64,000 bases of DNA from Phyto melanocephala (taxonomy: Eukaryota; Arthropoda; Insecta; Diptera; Rhinophoridae). A program made the position numbers and the translations under genes. The stretch spans positions 75,961,126 to 76,025,125 of the forward strand of contig OW799237.1 of the NCBI GenBank assembly GCA_941918925.1, given 5' to 3'. The notes below the pieces were generated by a model. The model did no database searches. It saw only the letters and a program-made list of their open reading frames with translations, and had not been told where the DNA came from. Below, piece after piece: positions 55,575 through 64,000 of the stretch (position 1 is its first letter; each line of letters begins with the position of its first letter).

Positions 55575-57339
55575 TATATTAAGCATACATATACATACTT
55601 TATACTCACATGTTTATAAAATCTTTTTATTTATTTAACCAATATTTAAAAGTTTTGACAGATTTGTTATATTTATATTGTTATTTTATGCAGTGTGCGT
55701 TTGTGTGTTGAAATAGGTAAATGAATGAATTGGTATTGTTGGTGGAGACCATATAATCGTTTTCTTTTTTTTGTTGTTTACACAACTGATTTTTTCTTTA
55801 TTGTTTTGGCTGGGATGTTTTGAAGCAGTAGTATGTATATAGAAGTTTTGTTTTGGATTGTTGTTTGTGCTACATTGCAGGCGTCTGAAGTTCACCCACG
55901 TCTTTAGGTGTAAGACAGACAGACAGTATCGTGAAATTTCATAGCATCACATAAACATGTTTTACTGAATGTTTTCCTTTTTTTTATCGTGCTTAATACA
56001 TTTTACAGGAAAATGAATTTGTAAAACTAATTACATATTTAAAGATATTAAAATTTAATAACCAGCAGTCATCTTCTAAAAGTAGTTTGCTATTGGAATA
56101 TAATCTTCTAGTAGGATCTCTTTGAAGGTGAAAGTGATCCACCACCACACATTCAACAAATATTTAATCAAATTATTAAAAAATTAAAAAAAAAACAGAA
56201 TTGCTCACAAATCTTTGGTAGTCTTTTTTTTAAAAATCAGTAAAAATGTGCATGTGCATTGAATTGCATGGTACTGTACATACTATTGACAGCAGGAAAA
56301 TTTAAAGAAAACCATTTGCTCTATGTTGTAAGACTGTCGAAGAATCACCGACAGATATTAAAATCCTATAGAGACAACATGACTACATTCAGTGATATAA
56401 ATGAGTTTAAACACTGAATAATTTTTACATTATTAAGTTTATTTATGTACTTATGTATGTACCTATATTGTATATATTTTCAATAATGTTAAAAAAAGAT
56501 TAACCGCAAGTTTTTGAAGTTTTCTAATAAATAAATGACACTAGTAAACAAACCCGCATTTTTTTCTGTTGCATGAAATTTTTTAACGGATTTTTTTCTT
56601 AATTCTTTGTTATTAAGTTCCAATTAAATCATATTTTATACAAAATGACATCTGAAATACGACGCAGAATACAGTCGTGATTTAAATTTTATTGTAATAC
56701 ATTATTTTTTCAAATTTTTAAATATTTCAGGGGCTCAACTCTCGATCTCTTAAATGAAAACTTTTTGTCATGCCACCATACCTTTTACTGTACAAAAACT
56801 TTTCGTTTCAATTTTTTTTAAGAATCAGGAATTGACCACAAGGAGTGCGAAAACACAGACAACAAATTAACAAAAAATAATTAAATTGAAGTGGATTATT
56901 TTTGTTGTGATAACTCTTATTCCATTATTCTTAGCAAGGTGCGGATTAAGAATTTTGTGCAGTGTCGATTTTTGCTAAAAAAAATTCAAATTAAATTTTC
57001 CAATTTGGAAACAAAGCGAATTGAAGATCTTACCTTAATGATTATGAAACGTGAAAAATTTGTTACCTGGACTTAAGTTGTTTTGTCAAAAGCCCACAGA
57101 ATTGTACTTCTAAGTTTAAAATTGTTTCGAATAGCCATCTAATTAACCACATTTTATAAACCATTTGCTTTAACGTCATCAAGACAAGGAACATATGTTT
57201 CAGGGAACTAAATGCGCAAAATAGAACAAACTCTTGTGCCTAGCCTCTTCAGTATCCAATTACCATCCACGCGTAGCGTATGGCTTCATTCTACAAAAGG
57301 TGTCTCTGTTTATAGCAAAACATGGCGGAGCTAAAGCGG
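55575..57339. other. AT-rich DNA with one MITE
   Basis: Besides the MITE at 56730-56836, nothing codes or repeats clearly. The short minus-strand frame at 55686-55895 lies over T-rich DNA. Confidence 0.4.
56730..56836. mobile_element. palindromic MITE, GGGGCTCAA type, diverged
   Basis: GGGGCTCAACTCTCGATCT, GAAAACTTTTTGTCATGCCA and the inverted AAAAACTTTTCGTTTC and GGAATTGACC halves match 36020-36152. Confidence 0.55.
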
Positions 57340-58090
57340 ACACTCGATAAAAACCAGTAATACTGGGTGTTATTCGACCCATGCCCATAGGGCGAATGGC
57401 ACGTCATCAATGCGTCTGCGGAGACCTCCAGGACGACTCCTGGTTATATCTAGTCCACGGGAAGTATAGGGCTCTGCAGCCAGGTGTTATTTTTATCCCC
57501 TTCTTTCTTTTATATATTTACAGAAGGATTTTAACAACCAACGTAAACAGCATGAACAAGTCGGTGCAGACCTCCCCTCTACCGCTGAAGGGACGAAAGG
57601 TACCAATGGCACCAATAGTGGTGAGATAAAATCTGTTAAACAGCAAATGGATTTAGGTCCAATGGCTGTGGAGGAAAAAGCTGTTGACACTGATCTTCAT
57701 GATCAAATAAAGGCCTCCGCCCTCCTTAATGCTGAATTTGCTTTACACTGGCGAATAGTTCAGGGTCAATGTCAGGCTAAGAGGTTTGTGTACCTCTCAA
57801 GATCCAAATCTAGGAAACTTCTCTCCCTAGACAGGAAGAACCTGAGATTATTGTCAGGTTTTCTTATTGGAAACTGTAATGTCAGATACCATTTAAGTAA
57901 AACCGGCAGATCGAATGTAGTGACGTGCAGGGTTTTGCGATATGGATGATGAGACCGCAGAGCACGTCCTCTGCAATTGCCCAGCACTGTGCATAAAAAG
58001 AATACGTTTTCTTGAGCGTGGAGTTATTACGCCAATGGGCATTTGGAATTCTTTACCTTTATTAAAAGCCTTGACCTATAGGTAAACTGA
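57340..58090 (+). mobile_element. R1/LOA-like LINE, 5' and 3' parts fused
   Basis: A G+C-richer leader (57360-57480) and a short ORF1-like stretch lead straight into the RNase H tail. The reverse transcriptase and endonuclease are absent. This is an internally deleted LINE. The exact insertion edges were not found. Confidence 0.6.
57549..58085 (+). pseudogene. fused LINE ORF1 start / RNase H tail
   Basis: The first part, in the frame QRKQHEQVGADLPSTAEGTK then KSVKQQMDLGPMAVEEKAVD, is hydrophilic and resembles ORF1 N-termini in composition only. From about 57700 comes ALLNAEFALHWRIVQG and RSKSRKLLSLDRKNLRLLSG, FLIGNCNVRYHLSKTGR, the end of RNase H in R1/LOA-like LINEs. One extra T near 57934 shifts frame; restored, the CCHC knuckle CRVCDMDDETAEHVLCNCPA follows, ending WNSLPLLKALTYR-stop at 58083-58085. 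The junction between the halves stays in one open frame of 100 codons (57647-57949), although no function is implied. Confidence 0.7.
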
Positions 58091-58339
58091 TGGCTGCACA
58101 AAATATCTATTTTTGGTAGTGGTGCTTATGGGTCAATTTACTAATACTACTCAGCAAGAAGTAATTCTTCAACATAATACACAAATACCCCGAAAATTTC
58201 TTGGGAACAAAAAAGTCTTTCAATTGGTAACCTTATCATGATCATTAAACTATATTTCACCAAATTGTTCTCACTTTAAGTAAAAAATGAAGGATATAGG
58301 GATTGGATCCTTAATAATATTTGAAATCAAAATCAACGT

Positions 58340-59480
58340 GTACAGGAAGATGATAGTGAGACTGACGATCAGTTACGTATCTAGTGTCTAGTGGCCCAAT
58401 GCGACGTTTGGGTTAGAGGATTGCTTGCATGGGTATAAATGGTGCGATACGTATCACACCAATGCAATCAATGGGGGCAATGCTAAGATAGCTGGCGTAT
58501 GGATTTATTTATTGGAGAAACGGCTTCAAGATCAACTATATGGATGTAAAGCAATTGCACATGGTATCGCTTAAAGCCGGATTAGGATAGGATAGGAGAA
58601 TCGTGGACCTCGTGAATAAAGAGGTTAAGCAGTCTACGATTTCGATTAAGCTCATGAGTAGAATGCGAAATGTACCTGAAATATGATATCAGTATCTTTA
58701 CTGATCGTTTTTTTTTAAGACGGTAGGGCAGGTGCAGGTGTATACTTACTTGAGTTGAACCTATCCTGCACTTAAGTGCTGGAGAAAGTACATGTCCATA
58801 TATCAGACTCACCTGTTGGAATGTCGAGTGCAAGAAAACTGAATACTCATTGCACTTAATAATCATCCGGTTATAAACCGCTTGAAGCAGATGTGAACTC
58901 TTATTTTGACACTTGAGTATGTTCTAAGACACAATAGGTGTGCCTCTACAAATGAGATGATATTGATGTGGGTTAAGGGACACTTGGACATAGCTGGAAT
59001 GAAGCTGCTTACAAACTCATAAAAAAAGTGACTTGCAGCAACATTCTGTGAACTAGAATTATTGGGGGGAGGGGATATGTTAGTGCGGACAAAGATCTGT
59101 TAATGGGTAAACTTGCGACGGTGGATGAAGGAAATCACTTGTAGACAGGCACGTATGGTGCTCAAGTTTGGAAGAGCTGCGGTAATGGTATTTGGTTTTA
59201 ATCGGGATACAATAAGCTCGACAACTGCGTTGATGACAGGAAATGGAAACTTCAAATATCATCTTAAGAAGATGCAAATCGAGGATGATGATAATTGTAG
59301 AATATGCCTAAAGACTACTGAGACAACAGTGAATGTAGTATGAGAATGTCCAGCACTGGCAAAAGGAAGTTTGAGTATTACAGGCAAGCACACAGTAAGT
59401 GTGGATGATATGGTCGATTTCAGTCTGAAGGAAATGCTGGCGATTTTAATGACTGCGATAAGGATTATCGACAATCACCA
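58340..59480 (+). pseudogene. second R1/LOA-like LINE, RT end to RNase H
   Basis: At 58345-58480, broken frames give RLTISYVSSV.WPNA and GCMGINGAIRITPMQSM, matching the YGS.VW......ACLGITGAM.TTPT segment after the polymerase in this clade. At 58965-59010 comes WVKGHLDIAGNEAAYKL (RNase H: WVPGHSGI.GNE.AD.LA) after a one-base shift. At 59225-59360 comes LMTGNGNFKYHLKKMQI and CRICLKTTET.., then ECPALAKGSL after a TGA. It is a different lineage from 57340-58090: the knuckle reads CRIC with the histidine gone. The 5' limit is uncertain. All enzyme functions are lost. Confidence 0.65.
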
Positions 59481-60925
59481 TTAGGCAGTGTGAAATCGTT
59501 TTCTAGTCCAGAGCAAACACAGGTTGTTGCGCGAGACTCAGTGAAGGGAGGGATACCCATCGGTAGCCTCAAAATAAATAGGAAGCGAAGAGAATAGAAA
59601 AGGAAACCGAGATATCATATGTATATTCTAACTATAGAATATAAATATGATGTTTAAAAATTTTTTAAAAGCTGTCGACTGTTTTGATGGTATTAAATGG
59701 TATGTTCTTGGCTGTACGTACATAAAGTCACTAAGTCACTTAGATTATACATTAATGTATGAACATATACAGTTTACAAACATGCCTGTCATAAATTGCT
59801 TGCAGTTGTTAGTCGGTCAGTCTTCTTCTGTTGTTAGAAAATTATGTCGTTCATTTATTAACTTGGCCTATACACGACGCAACCACAAACCAAAGTAACA
59901 CCAACCAGCGAGCGTATAACGTAATTTTTTAGTATTTCCGTCCTCTAATACGTATGCATTTTGTTGTTTACGAGTTCATATAGTAGTGCATATGTATAAT
60001 GTAGTAGATCTTTTTGTTTTGACGCCCACTAGTAATTTGTAAGTTTTTTTTACATAAAAAAATACACATTTGTCTGTATATTTCGTGTCTTCTGGCTATA
60101 TGGTTTTTGTATATAAAATTATGAATGAAATCATAAAATGTTTTCTATTGGAGGCGTCTAATGTAGGTCTAATGTGCTTTATGAAACAGTTAACAGTCGT
60201 TTCCAGCATTAACGCAGAACAAACAAATAAAAAACTTGATTCGTTTGTATGTGTTTGTGTATGAGCGTTTAAGACTTTTCTGATTGCATTTTATTCGTTT
60301 TATTGAGATTTTAATCTGATGTTTGTAATAACACTTTCGGTTTTGTTTTCAACAAACTTCAACATTAATTTATAATCTTTGCACATCTTTCAGACAAAGA
60401 CGTCGTCAGCAGTCAACTGGTTAAAAAACATTTATCAGACATTAATTTCTTGTAGTTTATTCCCTTTTAAAAACATCATGGTTATTACTTTTCAATATTA
60501 AATTTAAGCATAACAACAAATGATAAAGTTTTGACACCTTTTATAACAATTTTGTCATGGTTTTATTATGGGATGCTTTATAAAAAATTTATTATTATCT
60601 TTTCGCTTTTTATGGTTTAAAGTTTTAAAAATTAATTTAAAATCTAAGATATACAATAAGTGAGGTAAGACAAATAGTAATTGCTAAAGTAATAAATTTC
60701 TTGAAAACTAACCCCCATATTGTTTGTTTTAATTTTAAAACGTTCGAAATTTTGTTTTACTTTAAATTTTGCTTTAAATATGGGTATAATTTGTTTTGTT
60801 TTATTGGTTGTTGGATTTAAGCTGGACTATATGCATTTCACTGGTGTTTTTGCCAGATCATCAGTAGAACTTTAAACCACAAAATTTATGAAAAATTTTA
60901 AAAATGTTTCAAGCTTTATTTAAAA
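59481..60925. other. AT-rich DNA, likely single-copy
   Basis: An 83-codon frame at 59647-59898 and a 64-codon frame at 60070-60264 have no recognisable domain. No splice or promoter case could be made. Confidence 0.4.
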
Positions 60926-61300
60926 CTAGCCAATCCCAGCGCGCATTGCTTTGCCCTTTAATGAATAAAAATGCATTCTGAATTTTAATTGAATGTATTA
61001 AAAATAATATTTTATTGATTTTTATTGTAATGCAAGTGGGTAAACAATATTTTTGGTTTTTCCATTTGGTGTAAAAATTAACAAATTTTTTGGTGTTGCC
61101 ACTCTGAAGCATGCGACGCACAGCTGGCCATGTGAAAAGCATGGATTTTACAAATTAAATCCTGCAACACGCAGTGATTGTCCTTGTGCTTTGTTGATGG
61201 TAATAGCGAAGGCAAGGCGAACTTGAAACTGTAGTCGCTTTAAGTAAAAAGGCAAGTCGGTGGGAACCATTGGAATGCGTGGAAATTGCTGAATTGCTGC
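60926..61300 (-). mobile_element. Helitron 3' end, truncated
   Basis: On the minus strand it ends GCGCGCTGGGATTGGCTAG at 60926, followed by T. The stem is altered (GCAAAGCAATGC). Upstream it contains the last part of the helicase gene. The 5' portion is missing beyond about 61300. Confidence 0.8.
61022..61300 (-). pseudogene. Helitron helicase C-terminal fragment
   Basis: The reading is RIPMVPTDLPFYLKRLQFQV, RLAFAITINKAQGQSLRVAG, a TAA where the relative has GAA, then NPCFSHGQLCVACFRVATPK and IVYPLALQ-stop at 61022-61024. It is unbroken where the 54347 copy has its deletion, so the two copies are independent. NKAQGQS is intact; VACSRV has changed to VACFRV. Confidence 0.8.
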
Positions 61301-61464
61301 CGACTTTTACAGTCACAGAATTATATACTCATTACAGCTCAATATGTGTGCGAAATTAATTTTGAAGCTGCTTCTTTTTGCTACAATATGTCGACGTCAA
61401 GTCAACTTTTTTTTTCTGCATTTCATTTGACTTTTCTCAATTTCAGACCAACTCAATTCGAACC

Positions 61465-61828
61465 ATGAAATAAAACACAATCGAGCAACGCGTTAAAATT
61501 ATTCAGGCTTGTGACGAAAATGGGCGTTCAAATCAAAATGCATTTTGTGCACTTCGTGATTCTTTTGGTCAACATAATCGTTCAAATTCGTCCACAGCAA
61601 AACAGGTCTGTATGAACTGTGAAAACATCTGTGAATGCTTTCTTAGTTCGTTGAACGGAAAACATTGCTGTTTTTCGCGATAGTGTGGCAAAAGGGGAGT
61701 CAACCTCGACTAATTATCGTGCCCAACAATTGAACATCAACATTGTCATTGAAAATTTGGACCATCGGATGGAGGTGTGCCGCCGAAGTCGCAGTGGCCA
61801 TTTGGCCGATATTTTGTTCCACACATAA
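61465..61828 (+). pseudogene. mariner-like transposase, both ends only
   Basis: Starts MK-stop-NTIEQRVKIIQACDENGR, SNQNAFCALRDSFGQHNR, the N-terminal helix-turn-helix of a mariner-like protein. After about 200 bp of broken coding it ends MEVCRRSRSGHLADILFHT-stop, the usual C-terminus. All catalytic parts are deleted. It is a different lineage from the MERYT-type mariners and resembles the fragment in 6100-6579 (KGHLTDIVFYT). TIRs were not identified. The INE-like copy begins 25 bp downstream. Confidence 0.65.
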
Positions 61829-61853
61829 TTGAACCATTAACCATATAAATCAC

Positions 61854-62545
61854 AACAAGTAACAGTGCTATATTCGGCCGTGCCGAATCTTATATACCCT
61901 TCACAACGTGTAGTCATGCAATAACAATTGTTTGTATCACCATTCATCCCATATAAAATACGTGCATACGTTAGAATAAATGTGGAATCGAACCCCAGCT
62001 GAGCCAAAAAAATTTTATTTTATTTTATTTAATATATTATTTATATTTTATTATTTTTTTTATATTTTTTTTTAAATTTTTTTTTAATTTTTTTTTAAAT
62101 TTTTTTTTTTTTTGTAGTTTTTTTTATTATTTTTTTCTTATTTTTAATATTTTTTTTTTGTAATTTTTTTATTTGGTATGTTTTTTACATGTATGTATGT
62201 ATGTATGTTGTTGTTGTAATTGTGAAAAAAAACGAGGTGGTCGTGGTTTTTGCTCATATCTCAGAAAGTTATGGGGCGATTGTGCTGAATTTCAATAGCG
62301 ATTCATTCCTGGATATTTCCAAGAGATTGATACCATATACAGATCTGAGGAACATATAGTTGCTTCTAAAAGTTGATTTCAATCAACACACGGACAGGCG
62401 GTCAGGCCTTAGTCTACTCCTCTATTCATAAGCTTTCAGAAAATATATACTTTATAGGGTCGGAAATGAAAATTGTAGAAATTACAAACGGAATGACAAA
62501 GCTATATATATACCCTTGTGCACCACAGGTGAAGGGTATAATAAA
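61854..62545 (+). mobile_element. INE-like repeat, AT-core type, complete
   Basis: Cap AACAAGTAACAGTGCTATAT and CGGCCGTGCCGAATCTTATA; GTAGTCATGCAATAACAATT; T-rich core (62010-62165, the other strand's bias from the 29937 copy); CTCATATCTCAGAAAGTTAT; ATATACTTTATAGGGTC; right cap GTGCACCACAGGTGAAGGGT. It is 692 bp with no gene. Confidence 0.75.
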
Positions 62546-63558
62546 AAGAAATGACAATAATTTCCTAAATAATTTGTGTTTTATTCAAAATCAACATCGG
62601 CGCTTAAAATTTTACCACCCGTAAACTCGTTATAATATGTATTTTAGATAGCGTCTTGAAATCATACGTTTTTGATTAGGAAACCTGAAAATTTTTTTTT
62701 CGCGACTTAAGTTGTTTTATCATAAGTCCACAGATATATAAATACATACATATGTATGCATATAAAGAAAAAAAGCTGTTTTGTATATGTCCAAACGTAA
62801 ATTTTAATTTGTCTGTTGGCAAATAGTTTTTAAACATTGAAAATTACCGGTTAACTTTATTTTTAAATTAATTATTAGTTAATTATTTTGCTGTGTATTC
62901 AATTTATTCCTTTTTTTTGGATTTAAAAAAAAAATTTTTTTTAAAGTAATTTTTTAAGCAAAAAAAAATAACGAAAATCCTTTAAAACAGGCGTTCAAAG
63001 CAAAATCATGCATTTCAAATATAATATAAAACAAACTGAACGATATCAATTTAACCCAAATCCTTTGAATCACAAAAATATGTTGTTTACCTTGCTCTTA
63101 GGCTTAAAGAGAAAAAGACATGCATTTGCATGCACTTCCTGTCGCTGATTATAACTTATCAATAAACTATATTAATTACAATTTATTGCAGCCAATTAGT
63201 ACAGCAATAATAAAATATATTAAAAATAATGCAATAAATTATGTAAAAAAATGTTATTTTAAAGATAAGAATAAAAGAGCAAAGCAATATTTAGTAGCAT
63301 ATCAATAATAGAGTAAATATTTACACCCTCAAATACAAATAAAATGATAAGATTATGTAGTATTCGATTCACTAAAGCATCAGGGAAAAAAAACAGCATT
63401 CATAGTAAGTTGGTTTAATGAAACCATAAATAGAACAAAATAAAATGCTGATAAATTTACGTTTAAGAATAAAAAGAAACATGTGTTTTAAATAAAAAGG
63501 TAAAACAACTTTAGATGATTGAAAATTAAATTAAAAAAAAACAGAGAAACTTACTAAA
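62546..63558. other. AT-rich DNA, no feature seen
   Basis: Only short frames and A/T runs. Confidence 0.4.
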
Positions 63559-63560
63559 TA

Positions 63561-64000
63561 AAGGGTGTTTTTTTAAGCCCGATAGAACTTGAAATTGTAA
63601 AAAATAACACAAAAAACTAAATTGTAATCAAAATTTTTTTTTTATTCGAAAGATCAATACGTGACATTAACATTTGAAAATGATTTCGGGCATATGGGCA
63701 CCGCGGCTGTTCTTGACGAAGCGCATACTGGACGTCCAATTTTCGGCCACTTTTTCGAGCACTGCTGGCCGTATGTCACGAATAACACGAACAATGCTGG
63801 CCTCCAAGGCGTCAATTGTTGCTGGTTTATCAGCATAAACCAGTGACTTCACGTAGCCCCACAGGAAATAATCGAGAGGTGTCAAATCGCACGACCTTGG
63901 AGGCCAATTGACAGGTCCATTTCTCGAAATCAACTTATCGCCAAATTTTGATTTCAATAAGTCGATGGTTGCGTTCGCCATATGGCACGTAGCGACATCC
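63561..64000 (-). mobile_element. DD41D mariner, 3' part, runs off the window
   Basis: The 3' end AAGGGTGTTTTTTTAAGCCC adjoins TA at 63559-63560. The rest continues past 64000. Confidence 0.8.
63667..64000 (-). CDS. DD41D mariner transposase, C-terminal part, uninterrupted
   Basis: The frame is open from the window edge to the stop at 63667. It starts at the second catalytic D (DVATCHMANATIDLL), continues NGPVNWPPRSC and DLTPLDYFLWGYVKSLVYAD, then KPATIDALEASIVRVI, LEKVAENWTSSMRF and GAHMPEIIFKC-stop. From the second D I count 36 residues to the D of SCDL and 41 to the D of PLDYF; the latter fits the DD41D (rosa-type) group. The V after the second D replaces the usual G. It is the only transposase here with no lesion in view, but the N-terminal two-thirds is outside the window. 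Confidence 0.8.
   Translation of the reverse strand, partial: DVATCHMANATIDLLKSKFGDKLISRNGPVNWPPRSCDLTPLDYFLWGYVKSLVYADKPATIDALEASIVRVIRDIRPAVLEKVAENWTSSMRFVKNSRGAHMPEIIFKC

Noticed and set aside
59647..59898. 83-codon plus-strand frame with mixed composition
   Set aside because: It looks less biased than its neighbours, but no motif, splice context or relatives could be seen.

Overview
This 64-kb window looks like repeat-rich intergenic or intronic DNA from a higher dipteran fly. The DNA is strongly AT-rich and holds no convincing host exon, tRNA or rRNA. Almost every recognisable piece is a transposable element: DD41D (rosa-type) mariners, a DD37E (ITmD37E-type) element, Tc1- and Tc3-like elements, Tigger/pogo elements, hAT fragments, Helitrons, RTE-like and R1/LOA-like non-LTR retrotransposons, many short inverted-repeat elements (MITEs), and a ~1-kb family whose layout resembles the fly INE-1/DINE-1 repeats. 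No single feature fixes the species; the calyptrate-fly assignment is inference.

Layout. 0-7.5 kb: a CAAGGCGAATT repeat split by a GC-rich insert, a Tc1 element with IR/DR ends (2241-3873), a fold-back element, a decayed mariner and two MITEs. 7.8-12.9 kb: an INE-like element, a small Helitron (10151-10621) and a DD37E element (11124-12414) that sits in an older INE-like piece. 14.4-17.2 kb: a Tigger-like element split by a mariner. 18.6-22.6 kb: two INE-like copies, then nested inverted-repeat elements, ending in a hAT-like element with an 8-bp target duplication. 24-27 kb: Tc3-like and Tigger-like remnants. 28.8-30.7 kb: an RTE-like LINE 3' end, a ~90-bp retroposon with a 13-bp target duplication, and an INE-like copy. 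34-38 kb: a deleted mariner, a MITE and an INE-like copy. 39.8-42.7 kb: a tandem array cut by the ~90-bp retroposon, then a Helitron. 45-52 kb: mariner, hAT, LINE and INE-like remnants. 52.1-55.6 kb: a Tc1-like element carrying both a mariner and a Helitron. 57-59.5 kb: two R1/LOA-like LINE remnants. 60.9-64 kb: a Helitron 3' end, a deleted mariner, an INE-like copy and an uninterrupted partial mariner ORF running off the right edge.

The genes do not form a pathway. Nearly all transposase, helicase and reverse-transcriptase genes here carry frameshifts, stops or deletions; only the partial ORF at the right edge (63667-64000, minus) is uninterrupted as far as it is visible. The window is best read as layered insertions whose relative ages can be ordered from the nesting. 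I found no CRISPR array, operon, or candidate new host system.
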